Part shown: one piece after another, positions 27,600 through 38,145 of the stretch | Layout: every line of letters starts with the position of its first letter | Position numbering within the stretch: position 1 is the stretch's first letter | Assembly (NCBI RefSeq): GCF_002356335.1 | Contig: NZ_AP018165.1 | Coordinates: forward strand, 2,604,001 to 2,668,000 | Length of the DNA stretch: 64,000 bases | Direction: 5' to 3' | Origin: [Mycobacterium] stephanolepidis | GTDB lineage: Bacteria > Actinomycetota > Actinomycetes > Mycobacteriales > Mycobacteriaceae | Translations under genes and position numbers: made by a program | The notes under the pieces: model-generated | Database searches by the model: none | What the model was told of the DNA's origin: nothing | The model's input: the letters and a program-made list of their open reading frames with translations, nothing else

Positions 27600-28874
27600 A
27601 TGAACACACCGGCACCGGTGGCGGCCGACGACGTCCTGAAATTCGTTCGCCCGCAAGCCAACATCCTGGTCCCGATCGGGTTCGGTGAACCGCCAACGCT
27701 GATCGACGTGTTGGAGGATCATGCGAGCCATCTCGACGGTGTGTGCATCCACCAGATGGATGCGTTCATCGAACGGCGCTACATCCGTGGGGAATTCGGC
27801 GATCATCTGCGGCACGTCAGCTATTACCTGGGGCCAGGGACTCGAGAGGCTTACTGGGATGGACACGTAGAACTGGTACCCAACCACTTCTCCGAAGTAC
27901 CGCTGCTGCTGCGGCAAACCGTCAAGCCCGATCTGGTCGTCGCGGCCGCCAACGGCCCTGACGAACACGGCTACTTCAGCCTGGGCACCAATGCCGACTA
28001 CGTGGCATCGTTCATCGACGAGGTGCCGTTCTTCCTCGAGGTCACCGACGCTCAGCCTTTCACATACGGCCAGAACCACATTCACATCAGCAAGGTCGCT
28101 GGTTGGACCAAGACCGATGCACCGCTGCCCACGGTCAACCGACGTCACCCCGACCCTCGCGACAGGGCGATCGCGCAGTTCATCGCCGAACGGATACCAA
28201 ACGGTGGTTGTCTGCAGGTTGGTGTCGGCGCGATTCCCGATGCTCTGCTGTCCGAGCTGGTTGACCACACCGACCTCGGCGTACACACCGAGTGCTTTTC
28301 GGATGGTCTGATGAATCTCGTCGAGTGCGGTGCGGTGACCGGAAGCCGAAAGCGCCATCACCGCAACAAGCACGTCGCGACGTTCTCGGTGGGTTCAGCC
28401 GAGCTGATGGGCTGGCTCCACCACAACGCCGCGGTCGAAATGTTGCCCGTCGAATGGACCAACGATCCGCGGGTCGTTGCCCAAGAGCCCAACTTCATCT
28501 CCATCAACGCCACCACCGAGGTCGATCTGATGGGCCAAGCCGCGAGCGAGACCATCGCCGGCCGGTACTGGTCCTCGTCCGGAGGGCAGGCCGACTTCGC
28601 TCGTGGAGCCATGTATTCGTCAGGGGGGCAAGCATTTCTGGTGTTGCACTCGACAACCAGTTCCGGTCTGGGACGGATACGCCTGCATCTGCACAGCGGC
28701 AGCGTGGTGACCACGCTGAAGAACACCATCGACAACGTTGTCACCGAATACGGGATCGCGACGCTGCGCGGTGCGTCACTGAGCGAACGAGCCCGCCGGT
28801 TGATAGCCATCGCCCATCCCAACCACCGCGATCAACTGCTGTTCGATGCCCGCAAGGCCGGTCTGCTGCACTAG
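27600..28874 (+). CDS. ict: acetyl-CoA hydrolase/transferase family, probable itaconate CoA-transferase
   Basis: A 424-residue family I CoA-transferase of the 4-hydroxybutyrate/acetate type, the family of RipA/Ict. The first half has DGVCIHQMDAFIERRYI and the second half the catalytic motif GVHTECFSDGLMNLVECGAV, where the Glu forms the thioester with CoA, followed by INATTEVDLMGQAASE and GGQADFARGA. It starts with ATG at 27600, 12 bases after the dehydrogenase gene, and ends the operon. Acid specificity is inferred from the three-gene set; acetate, propionate or 4-hydroxybutyrate transfer cannot be excluded. Confidence 0.82.
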   Translation: MNTPAPVAADDVLKFVRPQANILVPIGFGEPPTLIDVLEDHASHLDGVCIHQMDAFIERRYIRGEFGDHLRHVSYYLGPGTREAYWDGHVELVPNHFSEVPLLLRQTVKPDLVVAAANGPDEHGYFSLGTNADYVASFIDEVPFFLEVTDAQPFTYGQNHIHISKVAGWTKTDAPLPTVNRRHPDPRDRAIAQFIAERIPNGGCLQVGVGAIPDALLSELVDHTDLGVHTECFSDGLMNLVECGAVTGSRKRHHRNKHVATFSVGSAELMGWLHHNAAVEMLPVEWTNDPRVVAQEPNFISINATTEVDLMGQAASETIAGRYWSSSGGQADFARGAMYSSGGQAFLVLHSTTSSGLGRIRLHLHSGSVVTTLKNTIDNVVTEYGIATLRGASLSERARRLIAIAHPNHRDQLLFDARKAGLLH

Positions 28875-28897
28875 CCGCCCTCGAGTAAGGAGCCACG

Positions 28898-29160
28898 ATG
28901 GCACGCGCCATCGCCGATCAACTCATCGACGTCCTGATCTCCCCGGCGTCCGCCATGAAGAGGCCGCGGCGTTCGCCGTCGCCGATGCCGAATTGCACAA
29001 CCGCCTTGCGGTGTGCGCCGGGTCCTGAAGCCCCGGCAATTTGCACCTTATCAATCAATAGCCTCTGCGACGCCCATCGGTCCGGTGCACCGGTGCTGGC
29101 CATCGCCTCCCACATCCCCAGCACCGGGATCACCTATCGGTGCCCGACGTAGTCATCGCA
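28898..29160 (+). pseudogene. remnant of pyruvate oxidase/acetolactate synthase-like enzyme
   Basis: Starts MARAIADQLIDVLIS, as ThDP-dependent pyruvate dehydrogenases (quinone, PoxB type) do. Then in other frames come HEEAAAFAVADAELHNRLAVCAGS, SPGNLHLIN and AHRSGAPVLAIASHIPSTGIT. These are successive conserved segments of the N-terminal domain, separated by frame changes and a deletion near 28945. About 500 residues of the normal enzyme are missing. It lies 23 bases after the CoA-transferase gene and is clearly non-functional. Confidence 0.8.
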
Positions 29161-29289
29161 CTCTGCGCAGTTCTGGGCCTCAACTGCTGCCAGCAATCCT
29201 CATCTTCGCGAAATGATCGGTCTGGTCGCAGCTCACCCACTTGTGAGATGGTCACGAGATTGCGTTTGCGAAACAGGCTAGGAGAACCA
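29161..29289. other. short non-coding stretch before the carbonic anhydrase gene
   Basis: No gene recognised. The carbonic anhydrase promoter should lie here; the region GATTGCGTTTGCG near 29258 and an AGGAGA ribosome site at 29280-29285 precede the ATG. Confidence 0.3.
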
Positions 29290-30000
29290 ATGGGAGGGCT
29301 GTTGAACCGGCGAGGACTTCTCGTGGGAGGGCTCGCAGCGGTCGTGTCCGTCGCAGCATGTGGGCAGCACGGCTCAACGCCGACTGTCGCCTCGTCCGTA
29401 CCCGGACATAGTGACCCGCTTGAAGAGTTGAAGGCGGGCAATGCCCGCTTCGCCGACGGACAGATGATGCATCCACGTCAGTCGCCGCAGCGGCGAGCCG
29501 AGCTGACCGACAGGCAAGACCCGATGGCAATTGTGTTCAGTTGCATCGATTCTCGGGTTCCTCCGGAGATCGTGTTCGACCAGGGCCTGGGAGATCTGTT
29601 CGTGATACGCACCGGCGCACAGGATTACGACGCTCTCATCGAGGGCAGCATCGAATACGGCGCCATCATGGACCACACGCCGCTGATGGTGGTCCTGGGC
29701 CACCAGCGCTGCGGCGCGGCCACGGCAGCGGTGAAATCCCTCGAACAGCACAAACCTGCGCCTGCTCACTTGGCCGAGGTAGTCGAGGCGCTCAAACCGG
29801 CATATCTGGAAGCCAAGCAAACACCATGGAAATCCCTGGACGACCTCATCGAGGCGACCATCCGCGCTCAGATCCGTGCGACCGTCGCCGCTTTGCGCAC
29901 CGACCCGCCGTTGGCAATGAATTCCAGCAACAACCAGCTGCGGATTGTCGGCGCGCACTATGCGCTCGATACCGGAATCGTCCGCTGGTCGGACCAATAG
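29290..30000 (+). CDS. beta-carbonic anhydrase with exported, probably lipid-anchored N-terminus
   Basis: A 236-residue beta-class enzyme interconverting CO2 and bicarbonate. Zinc ligands are visible: Cys and the Asp-Arg dyad in FSCIDSRVPPE (about residue 87), then His and Cys in GHQRCGAAT (about 140). The N-terminus MGGLLNRRGLLVGGLAAVVSVAACGQ has a twin arginine, hydrophobic core and a lipobox-like VAAC, so export through Tat and lipid attachment are predicted. AGGAGA precedes the ATG; a longer frame from 29140 has no sensible start. Most beta enzymes are cytoplasmic, so the export signal is noteworthy. Confidence 0.88.
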   Translation: MGGLLNRRGLLVGGLAAVVSVAACGQHGSTPTVASSVPGHSDPLEELKAGNARFADGQMMHPRQSPQRRAELTDRQDPMAIVFSCIDSRVPPEIVFDQGLGDLFVIRTGAQDYDALIEGSIEYGAIMDHTPLMVVLGHQRCGAATAAVKSLEQHKPAPAHLAEVVEALKPAYLEAKQTPWKSLDDLIEATIRAQIRATVAALRTDPPLAMNSSNNQLRIVGAHYALDTGIVRWSDQ

Positions 30001-30082
30001 GCGCCAGAACCCCCAAAGGCCCACGGTCGACCAACTCGCAGTCACAATACCTGATCGCGATTTAGTCCCGAAAGTTGGCGGA

Positions 30083-30690
30083 CTATAGCCCGGAGGGTAC
30101 GACCTTGCCATTCACCGTCACGTCGACCTGGTCGGTCTTCGCGTTATACGCGATCTTGCCAGGCTCGAAGATTGACGCCAGCAGATCGCCGACTGCGTTC
30201 TCGTCGCTGGTGCGCAGGCCCAGAGGACCTGCCGAGCCGTTATCGCCGGTAACCGACGGCGTGCCGTCCGGGCCGCGCTGGTTATTCCAGGCGTCCCGGA
30301 TCTTGCCCACGACGATGTATGCAGGTGTGCCGCCTGGTTGTTCTTGGCGATGATTGCACCCCTCTGGAACTCCTGGAACACCGCGCCACTCTCCCGTGTG
30401 CCGGCGTCGCGGTCACCCGCCAGTGCCTTGCCGAGAGCTTTCTTCTGATCCTCGGTTGCCGACGAATACTTAGCGGCGATCGATCCGGTCAGCATCACCT
30501 CGACGTCCCTGTTTCCGATCAGCTTGACCTCAGCGGGCTGCGCCGGTGCCGCAGACCCATCCGGCTCGTGAGACTCAGATCGATGGTCAGCAGTGCTCGT
30601 AAGGGTTGCGTAGCGCTGCACGCTCGTTAGGGCGCGTTCCGAGATCGACCCACCCGCGTTCCAGCGCGTCGAATCTAGCCATGTATGACC
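30083..30690 (-). pseudogene. frameshifted LGFP-repeat-type secreted protein gene
   Basis: Two minus-strand frames join to one protein. The upstream frame gives PAEVKLIGNRDVEVMLTGSIAAKYSSATEDQKKALG, then GAVFQEFQRGAIIAKNNQA. The downstream frame gives GKIRDAWNNQRGPDGTPSVTGDNGSAGPLGLRTSDEN and a beta-rich tail. The alternation of I.A.Y...LG, F..G.I..., I..AW......GPLG..TSDE matches actinobacterial LGFP repeat proteins, thought to act at the cell wall. The frame breaks near 30325, and the expected lipoprotein signal also appears out of frame near 30640. Either a pseudogene or a sequence error. Confidence 0.65.
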
Positions 30691-30835
30691 TGTAACGACA
30701 CGGTTTTCAACATGTCCCGCAGGGGCCGACCAGACACAACAGTCACACCGCAAAACCCTGCCGATTCACCTCTCGTGCCGGACACCTGTTCACGACGCTC
30801 AACGGCTGGTCACGGAAGTAAATATAGCGACAACT

Positions 30836-31345
30836 TCAGATAACCAGGGCCGTGTGCCGCTGGCCGGCGCTGGGCGTTCTGACCCCGAATTGCAGCGACA
30901 GGTTCGAGTAGTCGGCGTCAGGTATCAACCCGCGTTCACGGATCCGGGCCGCCGTCAATGCGACAACATCGACAAGATCGGGATTCCAGGCCGGGCTGCC
31001 CCCATGCGCCAAGAACATTCGAGTCAGACATTCGGCGTCGAATTGAGGTATCACCCCGACGATGGTGGCGCCCGCTGTCCATTCCCCGACAAGCGAAACC
31101 GCTTCAGCGGCACGGAAGACGCGGGGGAACTGCAGCGGGCGCAGACGCACCTGCGGATGACGTTTGTGGAAACCGCTGATCTCAAGACCGGCCGGATCAG
31201 CCGATTCCAGATCCAGATCCTGAACGTCCACGCACAGGTGCAGCTGCCGTTGACCGGCATCGGTCCGGCGAATGATCGCTATTTCCCATGGCTGGCGCTC
31301 ACGGTGGAGCCCGGTGGTCTCGGTATCGAGAAAGACCAGGGCCAT
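30836..31345 (-). CDS. DnaQ-like 3'-5' exonuclease, C-terminally shortened
   Basis: A 169-residue RNase H-fold exonuclease. ExoI is VFLDTETTGL at the N-terminus (Asp and Glu), ExoII is probably GVIPQFDAECLTRMF (Asp), and the ExoIII His is in GQRHTAL. In the family this His is followed about four to five residues later by the last catalytic Asp, but here the protein ends at HTALVI. The final acid and helix are missing, so activity is doubtful. Similar stand-alone exonucleases occur in mycobacteria and their phages. It lies 21 bases downstream of meaB on the same strand. Confidence 0.7.
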   Translation of the reverse strand: MALVFLDTETTGLHRERQPWEIAIIRRTDAGQRQLHLCVDVQDLDLESADPAGLEISGFHKRHPQVRLRPLQFPRVFRAAEAVSLVGEWTAGATIVGVIPQFDAECLTRMFLAHGGSPAWNPDLVDVVALTAARIRERGLIPDADYSNLSLQFGVRTPSAGQRHTALVI

Positions 31346-31366
31346 GGAACATCCTCTCGCGCGCGA

Positions 31367-32326
31367 CTACGAGCTGAGCTTGAGCAGTTGCTCGGCAGCC
31401 AGTGCAGGGGTCAAGGTTCCCTCGCGCACCTGCTGTTCGATATCCGCCCGTGCGGCTTTCACGTCCGGCGCGTTGAGCACCCGATCCAGCACCGCATCAC
31501 GCACCATCGCCCACATCCAGTCGACTTGCTGACGACGGCGTTTGGCCCCGAACTCCCCCGCCTCCGTCAACACCTCGCGGTGCCGCAACACGGTGTCCCA
31601 CATCTCGGACACCCCGCTGTTCTCCAATGCGCTCATGGTGAGAACCGGTGGGCGCCAGAGGGTGTCATGTGGATAGATCAGACGTAGGGCGCCCGACAAC
31701 TCCCGCGCGGCCTTCAGTGCCTCGATGGCATGGGCACCATCGGCCTTGTTCACCACCACGATATCGGCGAGCTCCAGCACGCCCTTTTTGATGCCCTGCA
31801 GCTGATCTCCGGTACGTGCCAGCGTCAGGAACACAAAGGTGTCAACCATGTTCGCGACGGTGACCTCGGACTGCCCGACGCCGACGGTCTCGATGAGGAT
31901 GACATCGAACCCGGCCACCTCCAGCAGCACCACCGTCTCACGGGTCGCCTTCGCCACCCCACCCAGCGTGCCTGAGGTGGGCGAGGGCCGGATGTACGCA
32001 TCGGGATGTACTGAGAGCCGCCCCATCCGGGTCTTGTCGCCGAGGATCGATCCTCCGGTGCGAGTGGACGACGGATCGACCGCCAGCACCGCGACCCGGT
32101 GCCCCTGCTCGATGAGATACATGCCGAGGGCCTCGATGGTGGTCGACTTGCCCACACCGGGCACACCGGTGATGCCAACTCGCAGCGCTTCTCCCGCATC
32201 GGGCGAGATATCCAGCAGTAACTGCTGAGCCTGCGCTCGGTGATCCGGGCGCGTCGACTCCACCAAAGTGATGGCTTTCGCGAGCGCGGAACGATCACCC
32301 GAACGGATCGCGTTGCTCAGGTCCAT
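31367..32326 (-). CDS. meaB: methylmalonyl-CoA mutase-associated GTPase MeaB
   Basis: A 319-residue G3E-family GTPase that protects and reloads adenosylcobalamin-dependent methylmalonyl-CoA mutase. It shows the P-loop GVPGVGKSTTIEALG (about 53-67), GGSILGDKTRM, ETVGVGQSE (switch region), and VNKADG (base recognition). The ATG directly follows the mutB stop with no gap. In M. tuberculosis a mazEF pair separates mutB and meaB; here it is absent. Confidence 0.96.
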   Translation of the reverse strand: MDLSNAIRSGDRSALAKAITLVESTRPDHRAQAQQLLLDISPDAGEALRVGITGVPGVGKSTTIEALGMYLIEQGHRVAVLAVDPSSTRTGGSILGDKTRMGRLSVHPDAYIRPSPTSGTLGGVAKATRETVVLLEVAGFDVILIETVGVGQSEVTVANMVDTFVFLTLARTGDQLQGIKKGVLELADIVVVNKADGAHAIEALKAARELSGALRLIYPHDTLWRPPVLTMSALENSGVSEMWDTVLRHREVLTEAGEFGAKRRRQQVDWMWAMVRDAVLDRVLNAPDVKAARADIEQQVREGTLTPALAAEQLLKLSS

Positions 32327-34606
<2,280 letters not shown>

Positions 34607-34607
34607 G

Positions 34608-36437
34608 TCACGCCCCCAACTTGTTCAGTATGGCCGAAAGCGCTTCGACAGCATTGATTTTCATGGTCAGGTAGCCATCGGGTCGTGATGTCTGCGCGAC
34701 CTCCGCGACGGACTTCTCGGGTCCCGCGAGATACACGTCGGTGATCCCCGCCGCTTTGGCCGCGTCGACAACCGGACCTGCTTCAGCGGCGTATCGGGCA
34801 TCGGTTCCACAGATCACGGCGATGCGCGCTCCCGCATCCGCCACCGCATCGGCAACGGATCCGGCGTCGAGTACGCCGGGATTGACGACCTCGATACCGC
34901 CTGAGGCCAACAGGTTCGAGGCGAATGTGGTGCGCACGTTGTGCTCGGCCAGCGGACCCAGCGGTATCAGTAGTGCGGACGGACGCGCACCCGATGCGGC
35001 CAGCGCTGCATCGGAGCGATCACGCAGGGCCTCGAATTCGGCGGCGTATCGGTAACCCGCCGTCGCATGTGGTGGCAGCGGAGCTTCCGCCAGGTTCGGG
35101 AATTCGTTCACCCCGGTCACCGAGGTACGCCGATGGGCGATGTCGTCGGTACGCTCGGCGCGCGTCGCGGCGATGCGTTCCCGAATCAGTTCGGCGGCCG
35201 CCTGGAATCCTCCCGCACCCTCGATCTCGGTGAACAGCGACCATGCCTGCTGAGCAAGGGTTTCCGTGAGGTCCTCGATGTACCACGAACCGCCGCCGGG
35301 GTCGAGCACCCGGCCGACATGGGACTCCTCGATGAGCAGGAGCTGCGTGTTTCGGGCGATTCGCGCGGAGAACGCCGGGGATACCGAATCCAGTCCACCG
35401 GCAATCGCGTCATCGAATTGACGCACCCGCACACTGTCCGCGCCACCGACTCCGGCGCCGAAGGCGGCCAACGTGGTGCGCAGCATGTTCACCCACGGAT
35501 CACGCTGGGCCATCATCGGCTCCGAGGTCACCGCATGCATGAGAGCTCCCCCGGCCTCGGGCGCGCCGGCGACCTCGGCCACCCGCGCCCAGAGCACTCT
35601 GGCGGCACGGAATTTGGCGATCGACAGGAACTGATCATCGGTCGCGGCGAAACGGAAACTGATCTGCCGCAATGCTTCCGCGATTCCCAGGCCCGCGTTC
35701 TGCAATAGCCTCAGGTAGGCGACCCCGGCCGCTATCGCGACCGCAAGTTCCTGGCTGTCGCTGGCGCCGAGTTCGTGGGCGATCGTGCCGTCTGCGGTGA
35801 TGGCGCGGATCTGCTCGGTCCGCGCGACCGCACGTTCGGCCAACGCCACCGCGTCATCGATCGCTATGCCAGAACGGCCGGTGAAGGCATCCCCGAGCGG
35901 ATCGGCGCCGAGGTCCACGACAACACCGGCGGCATCGCCCTCGTAGGCATCCAGCACCGTGAAGATCGCCTCGGCCACCTCGATCAACCCGGCACCGGCC
36001 TCCACTTGGATCGGAGCCAAATCGAGGTAGACGTCCTGCAGCGCACGCCCCACCGACTCGGGTGCAAGACCGGCTAGGACGATGGCGCTGGTGCCCTGCC
36101 CCAGAGCGTCCAGAATGGCCTCGTTCACGAGGGCCGCATCGGTCCCAGCGGCACCGTCGAAACGCTCGGCGACCTTCCACCCACTGTTCACATCGCGCCG
36201 AGGATCGCCACCACGGACAAACGGCCATTGTCCGGGCAGCGACGGCTCGGGAAGCTCATCCAACGCCGTATACAACGGACGGATCGCGATCCCGTCGTAT
36301 GTCGGCGAGTCGAGCAGTCGCTCGGGGTCGGCGGGCAGATCCTCGACAGCCTTGCGCGTCGACTTAGCCAACACCCCGGCGACGTTCTTCTGCCACCGTG
36401 CGAAGTCATGCCTAATCTCGGGTACCTCAACAGTCAC
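34608..36437 (-). CDS. mutA: methylmalonyl-CoA mutase small (beta) subunit
   Basis: A 609-residue partner of MutB with the same fold but without the DxHxxG cobalamin motif, as expected for the non-catalytic subunit. Conserved barrel segments include [61 protein letters not shown] and a C-terminal Rossmann-like region ([16 protein letters not shown]). The start is a GTG at 36437, seven bases after AGGGAG; a longer frame from 36503 lacks such a site. mutA-mutB-meaB form an operon. Confidence 0.95.
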   Translation of the reverse strand: MTVEVPEIRHDFARWQKNVAGVLAKSTRKAVEDLPADPERLLDSPTYDGIAIRPLYTALDELPEPSLPGQWPFVRGGDPRRDVNSGWKVAERFDGAAGTDAALVNEAILDALGQGTSAIVLAGLAPESVGRALQDVYLDLAPIQVEAGAGLIEVAEAIFTVLDAYEGDAAGVVVDLGADPLGDAFTGRSGIAIDDAVALAERAVARTEQIRAITADGTIAHELGASDSQELAVAIAAGVAYLRLLQNAGLGIAEALRQISFRFAATDDQFLSIAKFRAARVLWARVAEVAGAPEAGGALMHAVTSEPMMAQRDPWVNMLRTTLAAFGAGVGGADSVRVRQFDDAIAGGLDSVSPAFSARIARNTQLLLIEESHVGRVLDPGGGSWYIEDLTETLAQQAWSLFTEIEGAGGFQAAAELIRERIAATRAERTDDIAHRRTSVTGVNEFPNLAEAPLPPHATAGYRYAAEFEALRDRSDAALAASGARPSALLIPLGPLAEHNVRTTFASNLLASGGIEVVNPGVLDAGSVADAVADAGARIAVICGTDARYAAEAGPVVDAAKAAGITDVYLAGPEKSVAEVAQTSRPDGYLTMKINAVEALSAILNKLGA

Positions 36438-36618
36438 GAAACTGCTCCCTGCTGCTCGTCGTCGAGCGACATATATGGCACTCCATGCCGAAATGCCTAT
36501 CACACTTAGTCATCAGGCTAAATGACGCCATCGACTACTGCCCAGTACGGGGGCACGGCCATCGCGACACCCGTGTCCTGTCCCCTTCGTTCATCCGGGC
36601 TCCGTAGGCTTGACCACC

Positions 36619-37350
36619 ATGGGATTCCGGCAGGTCTGGGGCGCGGGCGTCGCGGCGGCGCGACGGATCCCGCCGCGTCAGCTGCTATGGACCGGTGTGG
36701 CCGTTCTCATCGTGGCCGCGGCCGTGCTGTTTCTTCCACTGCCGACTGCCCTGCAGATGCGGGACTGGGCCGGTGAGCTCGGCCCCTGGTTCCCGCTGGC
36801 CTTCCTCGCCGCGCACACGATCGTGACGGTGTTGCCGTTCCCACGGACCGCCTTCACCCTGGCCGCCGGCTTGCTTTTCGGCACGCAGCTCGGCGTACTA
36901 CTTGCCGTTGTCGCGAGCACCGCGAGCGCGGTCCTGGCGCTGTGGGGTGTGCGGGCGTTGGGTTGGAAGCTCAGCACACTGCATCACCGACCCGGTGTGA
37001 AGAATGTCGACGACCAACTACGCCGTCGCGGCTGGATCGCCGTGATGTCTATGCGGCTCATCCCGGCCGTGCCGTTCTCGGTGCTCAACTACGCGGCCGG
37101 AGCCTCCGCGGTGCGGGTGCTTCCGTACACGCTGGCCACCTTCATCGGCTTGCTTCCGGGCACCCTTGCCGTCGTGGTACTCGGTGACGCACTCACCGGA
37201 CATATCAGTGGCACGCTCTTCATGGTTTCGTTGGCCACCTCGGTGATCGGCGTGCTGGGCATCCTGTACGAGATCCGGCGATACAAGCGCACGCACACCG
37301 AAATCGCCGCTCCCGAGGCCTCGGATGAACCCGAACGGGTCGGCGGCTAG
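36619..37350 (+). CDS. TVP38/TMEM64 (DedA-like) membrane protein
   Basis: A 243-residue protein with about five or six membrane segments. VLPFPRTAFTLAAGLLFGTQLG is the family hallmark and RRRGWIAVMSMRLIPAVPFSVLNYAAG the second re-entrant element. Relatives act in phospholipid handling and membrane-potential homeostasis; the substrate is not known here. It is divergent from mutA and corresponds to M. tuberculosis Rv1491c. A TTG nine bases upstream could also start it. The last four bases overlap the convergent DoxX-like gene. Confidence 0.88.
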   Translation: MGFRQVWGAGVAAARRIPPRQLLWTGVAVLIVAAAVLFLPLPTALQMRDWAGELGPWFPLAFLAAHTIVTVLPFPRTAFTLAAGLLFGTQLGVLLAVVASTASAVLALWGVRALGWKLSTLHHRPGVKNVDDQLRRRGWIAVMSMRLIPAVPFSVLNYAAGASAVRVLPYTLATFIGLLPGTLAVVVLGDALTGHISGTLFMVSLATSVIGVLGILYEIRRYKRTHTEIAAPEASDEPERVGG

Positions 37351-37721
37351 ACCGCGGACTCCCGCCCCTGAAATCCCTTGCCCGCGAGAATCGCGAACCA
37401 CACCAGCAGGCTTGCCGCCGGCAGCGCGCGGAATGCCTGGTCATGCGCGCGGAAGTGCGCGCCCACCGCCAGCGTGAAGTAGACGGTGAGCATGAACGCG
37501 GTCAGCCGACCCAACGCTGTCCATCGGATACCGCCGAGAAGCCCCACGGCCGAGGCCGACTTCACCACCGGTAGAACCCACCAGATCCGTTGTGGCAAAC
37601 CAACTTTCTCCAGCGCATCCTTGATGGGTTTGATCGGCCGGACGCAAGCCGCGGCATCGGCTGCCTGCATGGCCGCCAGCGCGGCCAGTACCGTCGGTGT
37701 CGCCAAACGCCGCTGCGTCAT
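37347..37721 (-). CDS. DoxX-like membrane protein (first of a tandem pair, downstream)
   Basis: A 124-residue protein with four predicted membrane helices. VKSASAVGLLGGIRWTALGRLTAFMLTVYFTLAVGAHFRAHD is the DoxX-like core. It overlaps the upstream paralogue by four bases (TCAT). No catalytic motif is visible and function is unknown; some DoxX proteins help thiol or redox stress responses. A longer frame from 37946 reads through the paralogue and is rejected. Confidence 0.8.
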   Translation of the reverse strand: MTQRRLATPTVLAALAAMQAADAAACVRPIKPIKDALEKVGLPQRIWWVLPVVKSASAVGLLGGIRWTALGRLTAFMLTVYFTLAVGAHFRAHDQAFRALPAASLLVWFAILAGKGFQGRESAV

Positions 37722-38044
37722 GACGATTTCGCCGCCAAGCCCCTGGCCGCCAACACGCCGTAGGTGGCAAACAAGGTCGAGGCGGACATCGCATTCACAC
37801 CGAGATCGCGCACCCGCAGATGTGCGCCCACTGCCAGACCGAAATAGATGGTGAGCATCACCAGCGTCAGCTTGGCAAGCCCCGGGAACCGGATTCCGCC
37901 CAGCAGCCCTATCGCGGATGCGGCCTTGATCGGCGCGAAGATCCAACGGTTCTCCTGCGGATAACGCACGTCATCAAGGCATTTAGCAACGTAGGGAACC
38001 GGCCGGACGCACAGCCCGGAATCAATCCCGTCCAATGAAGACAT
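37718..38044 (-). CDS. DoxX-like membrane protein (second of a tandem pair, upstream)
   Basis: A 108-residue paralogue of the next gene, with IKAASAIGLLGGIRFPGLAKLTLVMLTIYFGLAVGAHLRVRDLG matching it almost residue by residue. The first helix is weaker than in the partner. The ATG at 38044 was preferred over an upstream frame of low-complexity arginine-rich residues. The pair probably arose by tandem duplication and may form a heteromer. Confidence 0.72.
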   Translation of the reverse strand: MSSLDGIDSGLCVRPVPYVAKCLDDVRYPQENRWIFAPIKAASAIGLLGGIRFPGLAKLTLVMLTIYFGLAVGAHLRVRDLGVNAMSASTLFATYGVLAARGLAAKSS

Positions 38045-38145
38045 GAGTATTCGCGCGTTGCGACTTTTCCTGGAGCGCCATCGCGGTCGCGCCCACAGAA
38101 TCCAGCGCGACCGCGTCTTCTCATACGCGTTGCCTGGGCAGACAC

